The position numbers and the translations under genes were made by a program. The notes beneath the pieces are model-generated. The model did not search any database. It had not been told where the DNA came from and saw only the letters and a list, made by a program, of their open reading frames with translations. A DNA stretch of 64,000 nt from Arthrobacter cavernae (lineage in GTDB: Bacteria; Actinomycetota; Actinomycetes; Actinomycetales; Micrococcaceae), in NCBI RefSeq assembly GCF_017368795.1, contig NZ_JAFNLL010000004.1, positions 248,001-312,000 of the forward strand. The letters are read 5' to 3'. This document shows positions 44,201 through 51,729 of this stretch, piece after piece (the stretch's first letter is position 1; the number at the start of each line of letters is the position of its first letter).

Positions 44201-44507
44201 CCAGGTTCGAACCGTAGGTAAAGACCATGGTGATCTGCGAAACGCCGCTGCGGGACGTGGACGTAGTGGACTCGAGGCCCTCGACGCCGTTGAGCGCGGT
44301 TTCCAGCGGGCGGCCCAGCTGCGCGTCCACCACCTCCGGCGATGCACCGGCCATGGCGGTCACCACGGTGATCTGCGGGAACTCGATCGAAGGGATGAGC
44401 TCCTGCTTGAGGGAGCTCATGGTGATCACGCCGAACACCGCCGCAAAGACGGTGATCAGCGCGATCAGGGCCCGGTTTGCCAGCGACAGTCGTGCCAGGC
44501 GGAACAT
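41298..44507 (-). CDS. RND efflux permease (AcrB/SwrC type)
   Basis: A 1069-residue RND transporter of the hydrophobe/amphiphile type. The two large extracellular domains lie between helices 1-2 and 7-8. Helix 4 has the proton-relay pair D-D in IGRVVDDSIVVIENIKRHL. The helix-10 position that is Lys in AcrB is Thr here (VVTNAIVLIDLINQ). Gram-positive relatives such as SwrC export surfactant-like or toxic amphiphiles. No membrane-fusion or outer-membrane partner is nearby. AGGAG lies 8 nt before the ATG. mqo is upstream with a gap of about 70 nt. Confidence 0.92.
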   Translation of the reverse strand: MFRLARLSLANRALIALITVFAAVFGVITMSSLKQELIPSIEFPQITVVTAMAGASPEVVDAQLGRPLETALNGVEGLESTTSTSRSGVSQITMVFTYGSNLDRARNQIDRAISNAKRVLPAGVEPQSIAGNISDFPIVFLAVSSDKPLSELNADLLRLSVPRLQKIDGVRGADVTGGARQHILIKPRPADMAAKGATVQSLGNALKNNGALVPVGTIKEQGKSLSLQLGSPVDSLDVIKGLPLAGAKDAATIGTVADVSLQDDAQTSITRTNGKPTLALSVTKKPEGDTVAISHAVKDSMAQMEAELGSNARFTPVFDQAPFIEKSIKDLTTEGLLGLGFAVAVILVFLLSVRSTLVTAVSIPLSLLITFIGISATGYSLNILTLGALTIAIGRVVDDSIVVIENIKRHLSYGEHKLTAILTSIREVAGAITASTLTTVAVFLPIAFVGDLAGELFRPFALTVTIALLSSLLVALTIVPVLAYWFLKSPAPGTTEGAKETAKETEAKAHEAEQRSLLQRGYLPVLATTQKHPVITLTAAALVLAGTAALSPLLATDLLGRSGENSMTVRQVLPAGTSLEATSAEATKVEEILRGIDGIQNVQVTSGNAQTGFTALTSTGSSNSNFTVVTDEKAKQKNLQDEVRSRLEGAAGKVTVGAQQGGFGTSSTVDITINAATAADLKTASDTMVKAMEGVPGSTEVSSNLAASQSVVQVRVDRAKAVAAGLSEDQVAGFLAATVSPVPAGTVRISTNDLPVQIGEGTRFTSIAAVRGLKIPTAGGGVALDSIAAVEQVDTPVSITSSNGQRTAKVTVTPSGGNLGAVSSAVQERLKSVELPPGVTAAIGGATTQQAESFRQLGLALLAAIAIVYVIMVAAFKSLVQPLILLVSVPFAATGAVGLLLLTGIPLGLPSLIGMLMLVGIVVTNAIVLIDLINQYRKPHGGRPGMDVAEAITHGARQRLRPILMTALATVFALTPMALGLTGSGGFISQPLAIVVIGGLVSSTALTLVLVPVLYKLVEGRREKRALLRSMKELPEVMPGGDEDEEYLDWTTGMIPKVTGRRAATAPAE

Positions 44508-44576
44508 TGCATCAGCTCCTGGGATCTATGGAATGTTTCGTATGACGGGAACCGGCCGGCGCCCCGGGAGAAAGGC

Positions 44577-46082
44577 CTAGCCCTGGACAGCGTCCGCGGT
44601 GTCCAGCTGCAGCGAGCGGGCAGTGCTGGCCTCGAGCTCCGCTGCGAGCTCCGGGTTGTCGTTCAGCTTGACGCCGTAGCCCGGCATCATGTCCTTGAGC
44701 TTGGACTGCCAGCCCTTGAAGTTCCTGGGGAAGGACTTCTGCAGCAGCTCGATCATGATCGGCACGGCCGTGGAGGCTCCCGGGGAAGCGCCAAGCAGGG
44801 CGCCGATGGAGCCGTCGCGGGACGCGATGACCTCGGTGCCGAACTGCAGGATGCCGCCCTTGCGGGGGTCCTTCTTGATGATCTGCACACGCTGGCCGGC
44901 CGTGATGAGTTCCCAGTCGCCGCCGGTGGCTTCCGGGTAGTATTCGCGCAGGGCCTCCACCTTGGCTTCGTGGCGCTTGGCTACTTCCTTGATGAGGTAG
45001 GCCGTCAGGTCCATGTTGTCCTTGGCGACGGCCAGCATCGGGATGATGTTGCCCGGACGGATGGATAGCGGAAGGTCCAGGTAGCTGGAGGTCTTCAGGA
45101 AGTTCGTGGAGAAGCCGGCATACGGGCCGAACAGCAGGGAGCGCTTGCCGTCAACGTAGCGGGTGTCCAGGTGCGGGACGGACATGGGCGGGGCGCCCAC
45201 GGAGGCCTGGCCGTAGACCTTGGCGCTGTGCTGCGAGGTGATCGTGTCATCCGTGCAGCGGAAGAACTGGCCGGAGACGGGGAAGCCGCCGTAGCCCTTG
45301 CTTTCCGGGATGCCGGAGGCCTGCAGCAGGTGCAAGGCACCGCCGCCTGCACCAACGAAGACGAACTTCGCGTGGATGCGGCCGTGCTCGCCGGAAGCGG
45401 GATATTTCGTGGTGAGGTCCCAGCCGCCGTCGGCGGAGCGGCTGATGTTGGTGACGTCGTGGCCGTAGTTGATTTCGGCGCCGTTGTCCTGGAGGTAGCC
45501 GGTCAGCTCGCGCGTCAGGGCACCGAAGTCGACGTCGGTGCCTTCAGCCGCGCGAGTCGCGGCCACGCGCTGCCTGGCGTCGCGGCCCTTGACGATCAGG
45601 GGGGCCCACTTGGCGATCTGCGCCTGGTCCTCGGTGTATTCCATGCTCCGGAACAGTGCGTGCGGCTTGAGGGCCTCGAAGCGGTTTTTGAGGAAGTTCG
45701 AGTGGTCATCGCCGAGCACGAAGCTCATGTGCGGGACCGTGTTGATGAAGCCCTTCGGGGAGCCGATCAGCTGGTTGTCAACCAGGTGGGACCAGAACTG
45801 GCGGGACAGCTGGAACTGCTCGTTGATGTGGAGGGCCTTGCCCGGGTCCACGGTGCCGTCTTTGGCTGCGGGCGTGTAGTTAAGCTCACACAGGGCTGCG
45901 TGCCCCGTGCCGGCGTTGTTCCACGGGCCGGAGCTTTCCAGGCCGGCCTCATCCAGTCGCTCAAACAGCGAAATGGTCCAGGTGGGTTCAAGCTGCTTGA
46001 TGAAGGCGCCGAGAGTGGCGCTCATGATTCCGCCGCCAATAAGGACGACGTCTGCGTGGGGGGTCTTGGAAATGAAGGTCAC
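44577..46082 (-). CDS. mqo: Malate:quinone oxidoreductase
   Basis: Mqo oxidises malate to oxaloacetate at the membrane and passes electrons to the quinone pool, feeding both the TCA cycle and respiration. It has 501 residues. The FAD fold [15 protein letters not shown] is near the N terminus, and [19 protein letters not shown] and GASPGASTA are family segments. GTG 46082 was chosen for GGAG 7 nt upstream. A TTG two codons earlier is less likely. Confidence 0.95.
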   Translation of the reverse strand: MTFISKTPHADVVLIGGGIMSATLGAFIKQLEPTWTISLFERLDEAGLESSGPWNNAGTGHAALCELNYTPAAKDGTVDPGKALHINEQFQLSRQFWSHLVDNQLIGSPKGFINTVPHMSFVLGDDHSNFLKNRFEALKPHALFRSMEYTEDQAQIAKWAPLIVKGRDARQRVAATRAAEGTDVDFGALTRELTGYLQDNGAEINYGHDVTNISRSADGGWDLTTKYPASGEHGRIHAKFVFVGAGGGALHLLQASGIPESKGYGGFPVSGQFFRCTDDTITSQHSAKVYGQASVGAPPMSVPHLDTRYVDGKRSLLFGPYAGFSTNFLKTSSYLDLPLSIRPGNIIPMLAVAKDNMDLTAYLIKEVAKRHEAKVEALREYYPEATGGDWELITAGQRVQIIKKDPRKGGILQFGTEVIASRDGSIGALLGASPGASTAVPIMIELLQKSFPRNFKGWQSKLKDMMPGYGVKLNDNPELAAELEASTARSLQLDTADAVQG

Positions 46083-46161
46083 GATCAATCTCCGTTAGCG
46101 GCGGCACTGGCTGTCACAGAATATCCCCGCAGCATCCCATAACTGAAATTGCCGGGAATCG

Positions 46162-47826
46162 TCAAGGCTTTAGCCGGACGTTTGTGAAAACTTCGTTCAA
46201 TACAGGCGAGGCGGGGTAGCTTTCCACCTTGTCGGACAGGGCCAGCGCGGAGATCGGGAAGGCGATCGGTACGGCCGGAACCGCGGCCGCGATCGACGCA
46301 TTGATGCCTTGGTACTGGGTGCTGCGGGCATCGCCGTCGGGCAGTCCCCGCGCGCGTTCGATCCTGTGGAGGACGTCCGAGTCGGCGTAGCCGAACTCGC
46401 CCCGGCTTTCGCCGAACAGCGGCCCCAGGAAGTTGTCGGCGTCGGCGTAGGCGCCGTTCCAGCCGAGCATGTGCAGGGCGTGGTCGCCGGGGGACTGGAC
46501 CCTCTGGAGGTAGCCGTCCTCCCAGTCAACCGGCACCGGCTTGATGTTCAGGCCCACCGCCACCAGCTGGCGGCTGATCTCGGCGTAGATCTTCTCCGGC
46601 GTCGGCATGTACGCGCGGGTGGCGTTGAGAGGGTAGTAGAACTTCAGTTCCTCGCCCTTGTATCCGGCCTTCTCCAGGAGCTCTTTGGCCTTCTTGGGGT
46701 CGTAGCCCAGCGCCGGCGCGTTGTTGTTGAAACCGCTCAGCTTGGGCGGCACGAACTGGGAGGCCTGGGCTGTGTTGTCGATGAAGAACTTCCGGATCAG
46801 CGTTTCCTTGTCGATGGCCAGCTCGATGGCCTGCCTGACTTCGAGCTTGTCCAGGGGCGCCACGGCCTGGTTGATGCCCACGTACATGACGGAGAACGGG
46901 TCCCTCTGGATGATCGGCAGGCCCTTCTTGACCAGTTCGTCGAAGGTGCCCGGGGTTACGAAGTCGTAAGCGTCGATCTTCCCGTCCAACAGCGCCTGCT
47001 GCCGGGTCTGGGCAAGGTCGTAGGGGATGAAGTTGATGGTGGCGATCTGCCCGCGGTTGCCCCAGTAGTCCTTGTTGCTGGACAGGATGACCTTGTCCTT
47101 GTCCCAGGACGTGAAGACATAGGGGCCGGTGCCCACGGGGTGGCCGGCATAGGCCGACATGGCCTGGCCGTTCCGGGGCTGGTCGAGCACATCGGCATTT
47201 TGCGCGGCCATTGCGGTTGGTGAGGACATGGCGAATGCCGGGAGGGTCAGGGCCTGCAGGAGTCCCGTGTACGGGCGGGTGAGGTTGATCCGGACATTGT
47301 CCGCCGAGACCACGGTGCAGTCCTTGAAGATCGAAAAGACCGGCTCGTCGGAGTACGCCTTGAAGATGCCCTTGAACGAGATGCCGGGGGCCTGCTGGCG
47401 CAGCGCTGCCGGGAAGGTGAACCAGCGGTTGAAGTTGGCGCACACGGCGGCCGCATCGAAGGGCGTGCCGTCGTGGAAGAGGACCTTGCTGCGCAAGGTG
47501 AAGTCGTAGTTCAGCCCGTTCTCGCTGTTCTTCCACTCCGTGGCAAGCAAGGGAGTGGGCTGGCCGGTGGAGCCGTCCACGCCTACCAGACCCTCCAGGA
47601 CCTGGCGAGTAACGCGGTAGGACTCGGAATCGGAGGTCACGGCAGGGTCGAGTCCCAGGGGCATGGACGGTGTGCCGAAGTTGAAGGTGGCAGTTGGTTC
47701 GGCCGGTGCCGAGCTGGTGGCGGAAGTGGCGGGCGGATTCTGTGTTCCTGTGCAGGAGGTCAACGCCAGGGCCAGGAGTCCGGCCCCGATTCGCACCGCT
47801 GTCCGGCGCATCTTGCTGCTTGCCAC
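46162..47826 (-). CDS. Peptide-type ABC solute-binding lipoprotein
   Basis: A 554-residue family 5 solute-binding protein (DppA/OppA type). The signal peptide ends in the lipobox LTSC (Cys near residue 24), so it is anchored to the outer face of the membrane. A Ser/Thr/Pro linker follows, then the binding fold with FTLRSKVLFHDGTPFDAAAV and VGTGPYVFTSW. GTG 47826 has GAGGGG upstream; ATG 47811 is possible. No permease or ATPase gene is linked, so it must share a transporter encoded elsewhere. Confidence 0.92.
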   Translation of the reverse strand: MASSKMRRTAVRIGAGLLALALTSCTGTQNPPATSATSSAPAEPTATFNFGTPSMPLGLDPAVTSDSESYRVTRQVLEGLVGVDGSTGQPTPLLATEWKNSENGLNYDFTLRSKVLFHDGTPFDAAAVCANFNRWFTFPAALRQQAPGISFKGIFKAYSDEPVFSIFKDCTVVSADNVRINLTRPYTGLLQALTLPAFAMSSPTAMAAQNADVLDQPRNGQAMSAYAGHPVGTGPYVFTSWDKDKVILSSNKDYWGNRGQIATINFIPYDLAQTRQQALLDGKIDAYDFVTPGTFDELVKKGLPIIQRDPFSVMYVGINQAVAPLDKLEVRQAIELAIDKETLIRKFFIDNTAQASQFVPPKLSGFNNNAPALGYDPKKAKELLEKAGYKGEELKFYYPLNATRAYMPTPEKIYAEISRQLVAVGLNIKPVPVDWEDGYLQRVQSPGDHALHMLGWNGAYADADNFLGPLFGESRGEFGYADSDVLHRIERARGLPDGDARSTQYQGINASIAAAVPAVPIAFPISALALSDKVESYPASPVLNEVFTNVRLKP

Positions 47827-47978
47827 TCTCGTCCCCTCAAGACCGTCGGATGGGCTGTGGCCGGCTGCAGCCGGACCGCATTCCAGTGTAGAGGAAGGCC
47901 CTGTGTCCTCCGGCGCGGTCCTCCGGCGCGCTCCAGTCCGGGGGGCCCGGCGGGGCCCGGACCCGGGGCCCGGACGCG

Positions 47979-48010
47979 GAATTGCCCCGGTCCTGGGACC
48001 GGGGCAATTC
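47979..48010 (-). terminator. Hairpin after tRNA-Leu
   Basis: A 14-15 bp perfect stem (GAATTGCCCCGGTCC and its complement) lies 6 nt past the tRNA 3' end on the minus strand. No T tract. Confidence 0.7.
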
Positions 48011-48015
48011 ATGTG

Positions 48016-48097
48016 TGCGCAAGGGGGGACTTGAACCCCCACGCCCGAAGGCACAGGAACCTAAATCCTGCGTGTCTGCCAATTTCACCACTCGCGC
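48016..48097 (-). tRNA. tRNA-Leu (anticodon UAG)
   Basis: On the minus strand the acceptor GCGCGAG pairs with CTTGCGC (one G-U). The anticodon stem CAGGA/TCCTG encloses TTTAGGT, giving anticodon TAG. A TGCCTTCGGGCG variable arm marks a class II tRNA, and GGTTCAAGTCC is the T arm. CCA is not encoded. A hairpin terminator follows. Confidence 0.95.
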
Positions 48098-48202
48098 ATG
48101 GCCGGCGTCGGCCGCCGGTCCTTGTCCTGATGGAAAGGGTCCTGCTGGAAGGCCCGGCGCCTTATGCCGCGTCCAGTGTACCTGCTACTGGTCCGGCTTG
48201 AG

Positions 48203-48676
48203 CTACTTGTCCAGCTTGAGATCCCTGCGGAGCTTGGCCACATGGCCTGTCGCGCGGATGTTGTACTGGGCCACGGCCACCTTGCCGTCAGGGTCCACCA
48301 CGATGGTGGAGCGGATCAGGCCCATGTAGGTCCTGCCGTAGTTCTTCTTCTCTCCCCAGGCGGCGTAGGCGTCAGCCACTGCGTGTCCTTCATCGGAGAG
48401 CAAAGGAAACGTCAGGGCCTCTTCCGCCACGAACTTTGCGAGGTCCTTGACCGGATCCGGGGAGATCCCCACCACTTCGTAACCGGCGGCCTGGAGAGAT
48501 GCCAGTGAATCGCGGAAGTCGCAGGCCTGCTTGGCGCAGGCAGGGGTGGACGCTGCCGGATAGAAATAGACGATGGTGTTGCGTCCCCGGAAGTCGGAGA
48601 GGCTGACGTCCTTGCCTTCCGCGTTCTTCAGCGTGAAATCGGGGGCGACGGTTCCGGGGGTAAGGCGTTCAGCCAA
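48203..48676 (-). CDS. bcp: Thiol peroxidase Bcp (peroxiredoxin Q)
   Basis: A 157-residue peroxiredoxin of the Bcp/PrxQ type that reduces peroxides with thioredoxin electrons in the cytoplasm. The active site STPACAKQACDFRD has T44, the peroxidatic C47 and the resolving C52, five residues apart as in atypical two-Cys members. VYFYPAAS precedes it. The start is TTG 48676 with AAGGAG at suitable spacing. It lies between tRNA-Leu and the first tRNA-Lys. Confidence 0.94.
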   Translation of the reverse strand: MAERLTPGTVAPDFTLKNAEGKDVSLSDFRGRNTIVYFYPAASTPACAKQACDFRDSLASLQAAGYEVVGISPDPVKDLAKFVAEEALTFPLLSDEGHAVADAYAAWGEKKNYGRTYMGLIRSTIVVDPDGKVAVAQYNIRATGHVAKLRRDLKLDK

Positions 48677-48792
48677 AAGTGTGCTCCTTGCGTGCGTTCG
48701 CGACTCCCCAGCTTAGTGATGCGCCGGGCTGTTCACGAATCGACAGGCGCCGACGCGGCGGCCGCAGGCTATGCGCGAGATTGTTTAAACTT

Positions 48793-48832
48793 GGAAGGCC
48801 CTGAACGGCGTTTCCGCCATTCAGGGCCTTCC
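48793..48832 (-). terminator. Terminator of tRNA-Lys copy 1
   Basis: An 18-bp stem with one C-A mismatch and a TTTC loop, starting 6 nt past the tRNA end. The same hairpin, perfect, follows copy 2. Confidence 0.75.
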
Positions 48833-48837
48833 CTTGG

Positions 48838-48910
48838 TGCACCCCCCGGGACTTGAACCCGGAACCCATTGATTAAGAGTCAATTGCTCTGCCAATTGAG
48901 CTAGAGGTGC
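48838..48910 (-). tRNA. tRNA-Lys (anticodon CUU), copy 1
   Basis: 73 nt on the minus strand. Acceptor GCACCTC/GGGGTGC, anticodon stem ATTGA/TCAAT around CTCTTAA, so the anticodon is CTT, and T arm GGGTTCAAGTCCC. CCA is not encoded. Identical over its length to copy 2, 297 bp away. Confidence 0.96.
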
Positions 48911-48951
48911 ATCTGTTGAATCCGATCACTCCTGGGAATCAATACTCCCTT

Positions 48952-48985
48952 GTTGATCTCCGCAACGACAAATAACTCTACACCA
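48952..48985 (-). promoter_or_regulatory. Conserved upstream block of tRNA-Lys copy 1
   Basis: GTTGATCTCCGCAACGAC followed by TAACTCTACAC recurs upstream of both tRNA-Lys genes (also 49247-49281) while the sequence nearer the tRNAs has diverged. This suggests a retained promoter or upstream element. Confidence 0.45.
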
Positions 48986-49090
48986 TGTTTCGGGGCCTTG
49001 TGGTCAACGTGGGCGCAACGTGATGGAAGCCATACGCGCAGTCATTCCTGGGCGGAACAGCGCCCCCGGCGGGCGGGAAGGGCGCGCGAA

Positions 49091-49128
49091 AAAGGCCCTG
49101 AATGGCGTTTCCGCCATTCAGGGCCTTT
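49091..49128 (-). terminator. Terminator of tRNA-Lys copy 2
   Basis: A perfect 17-bp stem (AAAGGCCCTGAATGGCG and its complement) with a 4-nt loop, followed on the minus strand by the A/T-rich end of the stem. It starts 7 nt past the tRNA. Confidence 0.8.
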
Positions 49129-49134
49129 CCTTGG

Positions 49135-49207
49135 TGCACCCCCCGGGACTTGAACCCGGAACCCATTGATTAAGAGTCAATTGCTCTGCCAATTGAGCTA
49201 GAGGTGC
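49135..49207 (-). tRNA. tRNA-Lys (anticodon CUU), copy 2
   Basis: Same sequence and fold as copy 1, with its own terminator and the same conserved upstream block. The two form a tandem duplication. Confidence 0.96.
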
Positions 49208-49246
49208 ATCTGTTGGATCTGATCAGCTCAAGGCTTTTCTTCCCTC

Positions 49247-49281
49247 GTTGATCTCCGCAACGACATGTAACTCTACACGAG
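49247..49281 (-). promoter_or_regulatory. Conserved upstream block of tRNA-Lys copy 2
   Basis: Second copy of the block described at 48952-48985: the 18-bp GTTGATCTCCGCAACGAC is identical, followed by nearly the same TAACTCTACAC stretch. Confidence 0.45.
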
Positions 49282-49330
49282 TTCCTGCCAACTGTGAAAT
49301 CGGCGGATCGGCTCCGGACGGCGCCTGGAC

Positions 49331-50479
49331 TCAGGGGCGCAGAACCAGCGCAAAGTCGGGGTTTCTGTTGTTGCTTAGGACCCACATGGTGCCGTCAGGT
49401 GCCCGCGCAACGTCCCGCAGCCGCCCGTATTCGCCTGTGAAATAGGCCACCGGCGTCCCCGCCGAACCGCCTTCCAGCGGCACGGCCCACAGCCGCTGGC
49501 CCCGCAGTGCGCCGGCATAGGCAATACCGTCGATGATTTCCAGCCCGCTGGGCGAGGCGTCCGCAGTGGAGGGCCACACCACCTTGGCATCAAGGAATCC
49601 GGGCCGGCCCGGAGCCCCGGTGACCTCCGGCCAGCCGTAGTTCCCCCCGGGCTGGATGAGGTTGAGTTCGTCGTCCACGTCCGGGCCGAATTCGCTGGCC
49701 CACAGCCTGCCGGCGCTGTCCCACGCCAGCCCCTGCACATTGCGGTGGCCGTAGCTGTAGACGGGGTTGCCGTCGAAAGGATTCCCGGGGGCAGGTTTTC
49801 CATCCGGTGTGAGGCGCAGGATCTTGCCGCCCAAGGCGTTGGTGTCCTGGGGTTGCTGCCGTCGCTGCGAGTCTCCGGTCCCTACGTAGAGGAAGCCGTC
49901 GGGGCCGAAGCGGATGCGCCCGCCGTTGTGGGTCGAGGCCTTGGATATGCCGGAGAACACGACCTGGGGGGAACCAAGGGCGAGCCCGCCGCCGGCATCC
50001 TGGGCAAGGCGCATCCTGGCGATCCGGTTGTCGGTGGCCGAGGTGAAGTAGGCGTACAGCAGACGGTCGTCCGCGAACGTGGGGGAAAGGGCCAGGCCGA
50101 GAAGCCCGCCTTCACCGCCGGGCACGACGCCGGGCACCTCGCCCACCGTTGTGGCCTGCCCGTCGTGGATGGCCTTGATCAGCCGGGAGTCGCGCTCGGA
50201 AATGATGGCCGTGCCGTCGGCCAGGAAAACCACCGACCAGGGGATCTGCAGCCCGGCGTCGAGCTTGCGGAGCAGCTCGGGCTGGTCGGGTCCACCGCCG
50301 GCCGGCTGGCTGGCGGTGCCCGGGCCGGGGGTCGCCGCGGTGCCGGGGAATGAAGGGCTGCCGGTGCACGAGGTGAGCAGCAGGGCGGTGAGCAGCAGGG
50401 CGGTGCGCCACAGGGCGGTGAGCAACGGGGCATAGGCGAGGCAGGCCTTCGGGGCCCGTGCCGGCGTCGACCTGCTCAT
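49331..50479 (-). CDS. PQQ-type aldose sugar dehydrogenase, lipoprotein
   Basis: A 382-residue exported protein. The signal peptide, rich in repeated Leu-Leu-Thr-Ala, ends at lipobox LTSC (about residue 38). A Pro/Gly/Thr linker follows, then a six-bladed propeller of the soluble glucose/sorbosone dehydrogenase family: LDAGLQIPWSVVFLADGTAIISERD, STHNGGRIRFGPDGFLYVGTGD and YGHRNVQGLAWD. The enzyme would oxidise aldose sugars outside the cell if PQQ is available. No pqq genes are in the window. Short direct repeats within the signal-peptide DNA match its repeated residues. Confidence 0.88.
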   Translation of the reverse strand: MSRSTPARAPKACLAYAPLLTALWRTALLLTALLLTSCTGSPSFPGTAATPGPGTASQPAGGGPDQPELLRKLDAGLQIPWSVVFLADGTAIISERDSRLIKAIHDGQATTVGEVPGVVPGGEGGLLGLALSPTFADDRLLYAYFTSATDNRIARMRLAQDAGGGLALGSPQVVFSGISKASTHNGGRIRFGPDGFLYVGTGDSQRRQQPQDTNALGGKILRLTPDGKPAPGNPFDGNPVYSYGHRNVQGLAWDSAGRLWASEFGPDVDDELNLIQPGGNYGWPEVTGAPGRPGFLDAKVVWPSTADASPSGLEIIDGIAYAGALRGQRLWAVPLEGGSAGTPVAYFTGEYGRLRDVARAPDGTMWVLSNNRNPDFALVLRP

Positions 50480-50493
50480 GCCACCCCACCCCC

Positions 50494-50531
50494 TTCAGTG
50501 CCTCTGTTCAGTGCCTCTGTTCAGTGCCTCA
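50494..50531. repeat. 13-bp tandem repeat at a gene end
   Basis: TTCAGTGCCTCTG starts at 50494 and 50507, and a partial copy at 50520 runs into the stop codon of the following minus-strand gene. Confidence 0.85.
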
Positions 50532-51578
50532 GCGCCGGCTCCGGCGCGGGGGCCGGAAGCCGGCGGCCTCCGCATGGGCGGCGGATTCAAACCAGACCCC
50601 GGCCGTGACGTCCGCATATTCGGGGCTGTCCTCGTCGTGATAGGTCATGGAACCGGCGTCGCCCTTGACCACATAACCCTCCGGACCGCTTCCATCGGCT
50701 GCAGCAGCCGCCGAGCCGGAACCGTACGGGTGTTCGGCGGCCAGATGGCCTCCGGGGGCGCTGGCCTCGGCATCCGGCGTTTCGGCGGCGGGGGCCTCAG
50801 CGTCTGGGCTTTCGCTGACAGGAGCCTCGCTGTCCGGGGTTCCAGCGGCCTCGAGTTGTTCCGCCGCGGCCGATTCCGCGCCGGGCAGGGTGGGGGCGTG
50901 TGGGCCCGTGTATTCGTTGTGGTGAGCGTGGCTGCTTTCCGGCTGTACCGCTGCGGATTCGGTGTCGGCGGCGGCGGCTGCGGGGGCGGCCAGCGGAGCG
51001 CCGGCGGCGTCGGTCCAGGATGCCTCCCATTCGGCCTTGTCGGCAGCCTCGGCTGCGGCTGCCTGGGCTGCGGCGGCGGTTTCAGCCTCGCTTGCTGCTG
51101 CCCCGTCGTCCGCCTGCTGGCCCGGTTCGCTGTCTCTTTCAGGCGCCGCGGTGTCGGTCGCCGCAGTGTCAACCGGCGCCGTATCGTCCGCAGCAGGGAC
51201 CTCTTCCGGCTCTGCCACCTCGCTTGCAGCGGCGGGCGCAGGCGACTCCCAATCATCGACGTCGACGCCGCCGGCCTCGGTGGGCTGAGCCGTTGCGGGC
51301 TGATCGGCGTCGGGCGCTGCCGCGGTTGGCGCTGCCGCGGTTGGCGCTGCCGCGGTTGGCGCTGCCGTGGTTTCTGCGGGTGCGGGGGCGGCGGGTTCAT
51401 CGGGTTCGGGAAGTCTCGCCGCGTGAGGCGCGGATCCGGTGAGTCCAGCTGATTCGGCATCCATGATGCGGGACGATGGCGAGGACGATGCCTGGCCGCC
51501 AGTGCCGCCGCGGCTCACGCGCCACCAGACAATCGCAACAACGAGCACGATGACAATGACCCAGAACAACAAGTCCAT
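50529..51578 (-). CDS. Membrane-anchored low-complexity protein, C-terminal sunset-like domain
   Basis: A 349-residue protein with one N-terminal membrane helix (residues 3-19, LLFWVIVIVLVVAIVWW) and a very long Ala/Pro/Glu/Asp-rich region. It includes PTAAA units encoded by a 15-bp DNA repeat near 51313-51372. The last 45 residues (GYVVKGDAGSMTYHDEDSPEY, then VWFESAAHAEAAGF) resemble the small sunset domain found at the C terminus of some actinobacterial ribosomal L17 proteins and other chains. The low-complexity part may act as a flexible spacer in the cytoplasm. The function is unknown. Confidence 0.75.
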   Translation of the reverse strand: MDLLFWVIVIVLVVAIVWWRVSRGGTGGQASSSPSSRIMDAESAGLTGSAPHAARLPEPDEPAAPAPAETTAAPTAAAPTAAAPTAAAPDADQPATAQPTEAGGVDVDDWESPAPAAASEVAEPEEVPAADDTAPVDTAATDTAAPERDSEPGQQADDGAAASEAETAAAAQAAAAEAADKAEWEASWTDAAGAPLAAPAAAAADTESAAVQPESSHAHHNEYTGPHAPTLPGAESAAAEQLEAAGTPDSEAPVSESPDAEAPAAETPDAEASAPGGHLAAEHPYGSGSAAAAADGSGPEGYVVKGDAGSMTYHDEDSPEYADVTAGVWFESAAHAEAAGFRPPRRSRR

Positions 51579-51717
51579 GGTGAGCCCTTCCGTTCACGCG
51601 GCACGGTTAATTGTGTTTCCGACGTTACGTGCCTGTCACGATGGCTGTCCAGCATTGTCAAACGATTCCCGCGTACGGAACAATTCAGGAAATCCCAAGC
51701 GATTCCGGCTCATCCCA

Positions 51718-51723
51718 TAGTGT
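51718..51723 (+). promoter_or_regulatory. -10 box TAGTGT, leaderless start of the LysR gene
   Basis: TAGTGT ends 6 nt before ATG 51730. Confidence 0.5.
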
Positions 51724-51729
51724 GGCTTC

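Noticed and set aside
39954..45068. Very long plus-strand open frame (about 1700 codons) opposite the LLM, RND and mqo genes
   Set aside because: It is antisense to three clearly recognised genes. Its composition (Gly, Arg, His, Val-rich, no domain) is typical of a shadow frame in GC-rich DNA.
46162..47826. Complete peptide ABC importer
   Set aside because: Only the solute-binding lipoprotein is present. The neighbours are mqo and a tRNA, with no permease or ATPase.
49331..50479. Linked PQQ biosynthesis with the sugar dehydrogenase
   Set aside because: No pqq-type gene is visible in the window, so cofactor supply cannot be claimed.
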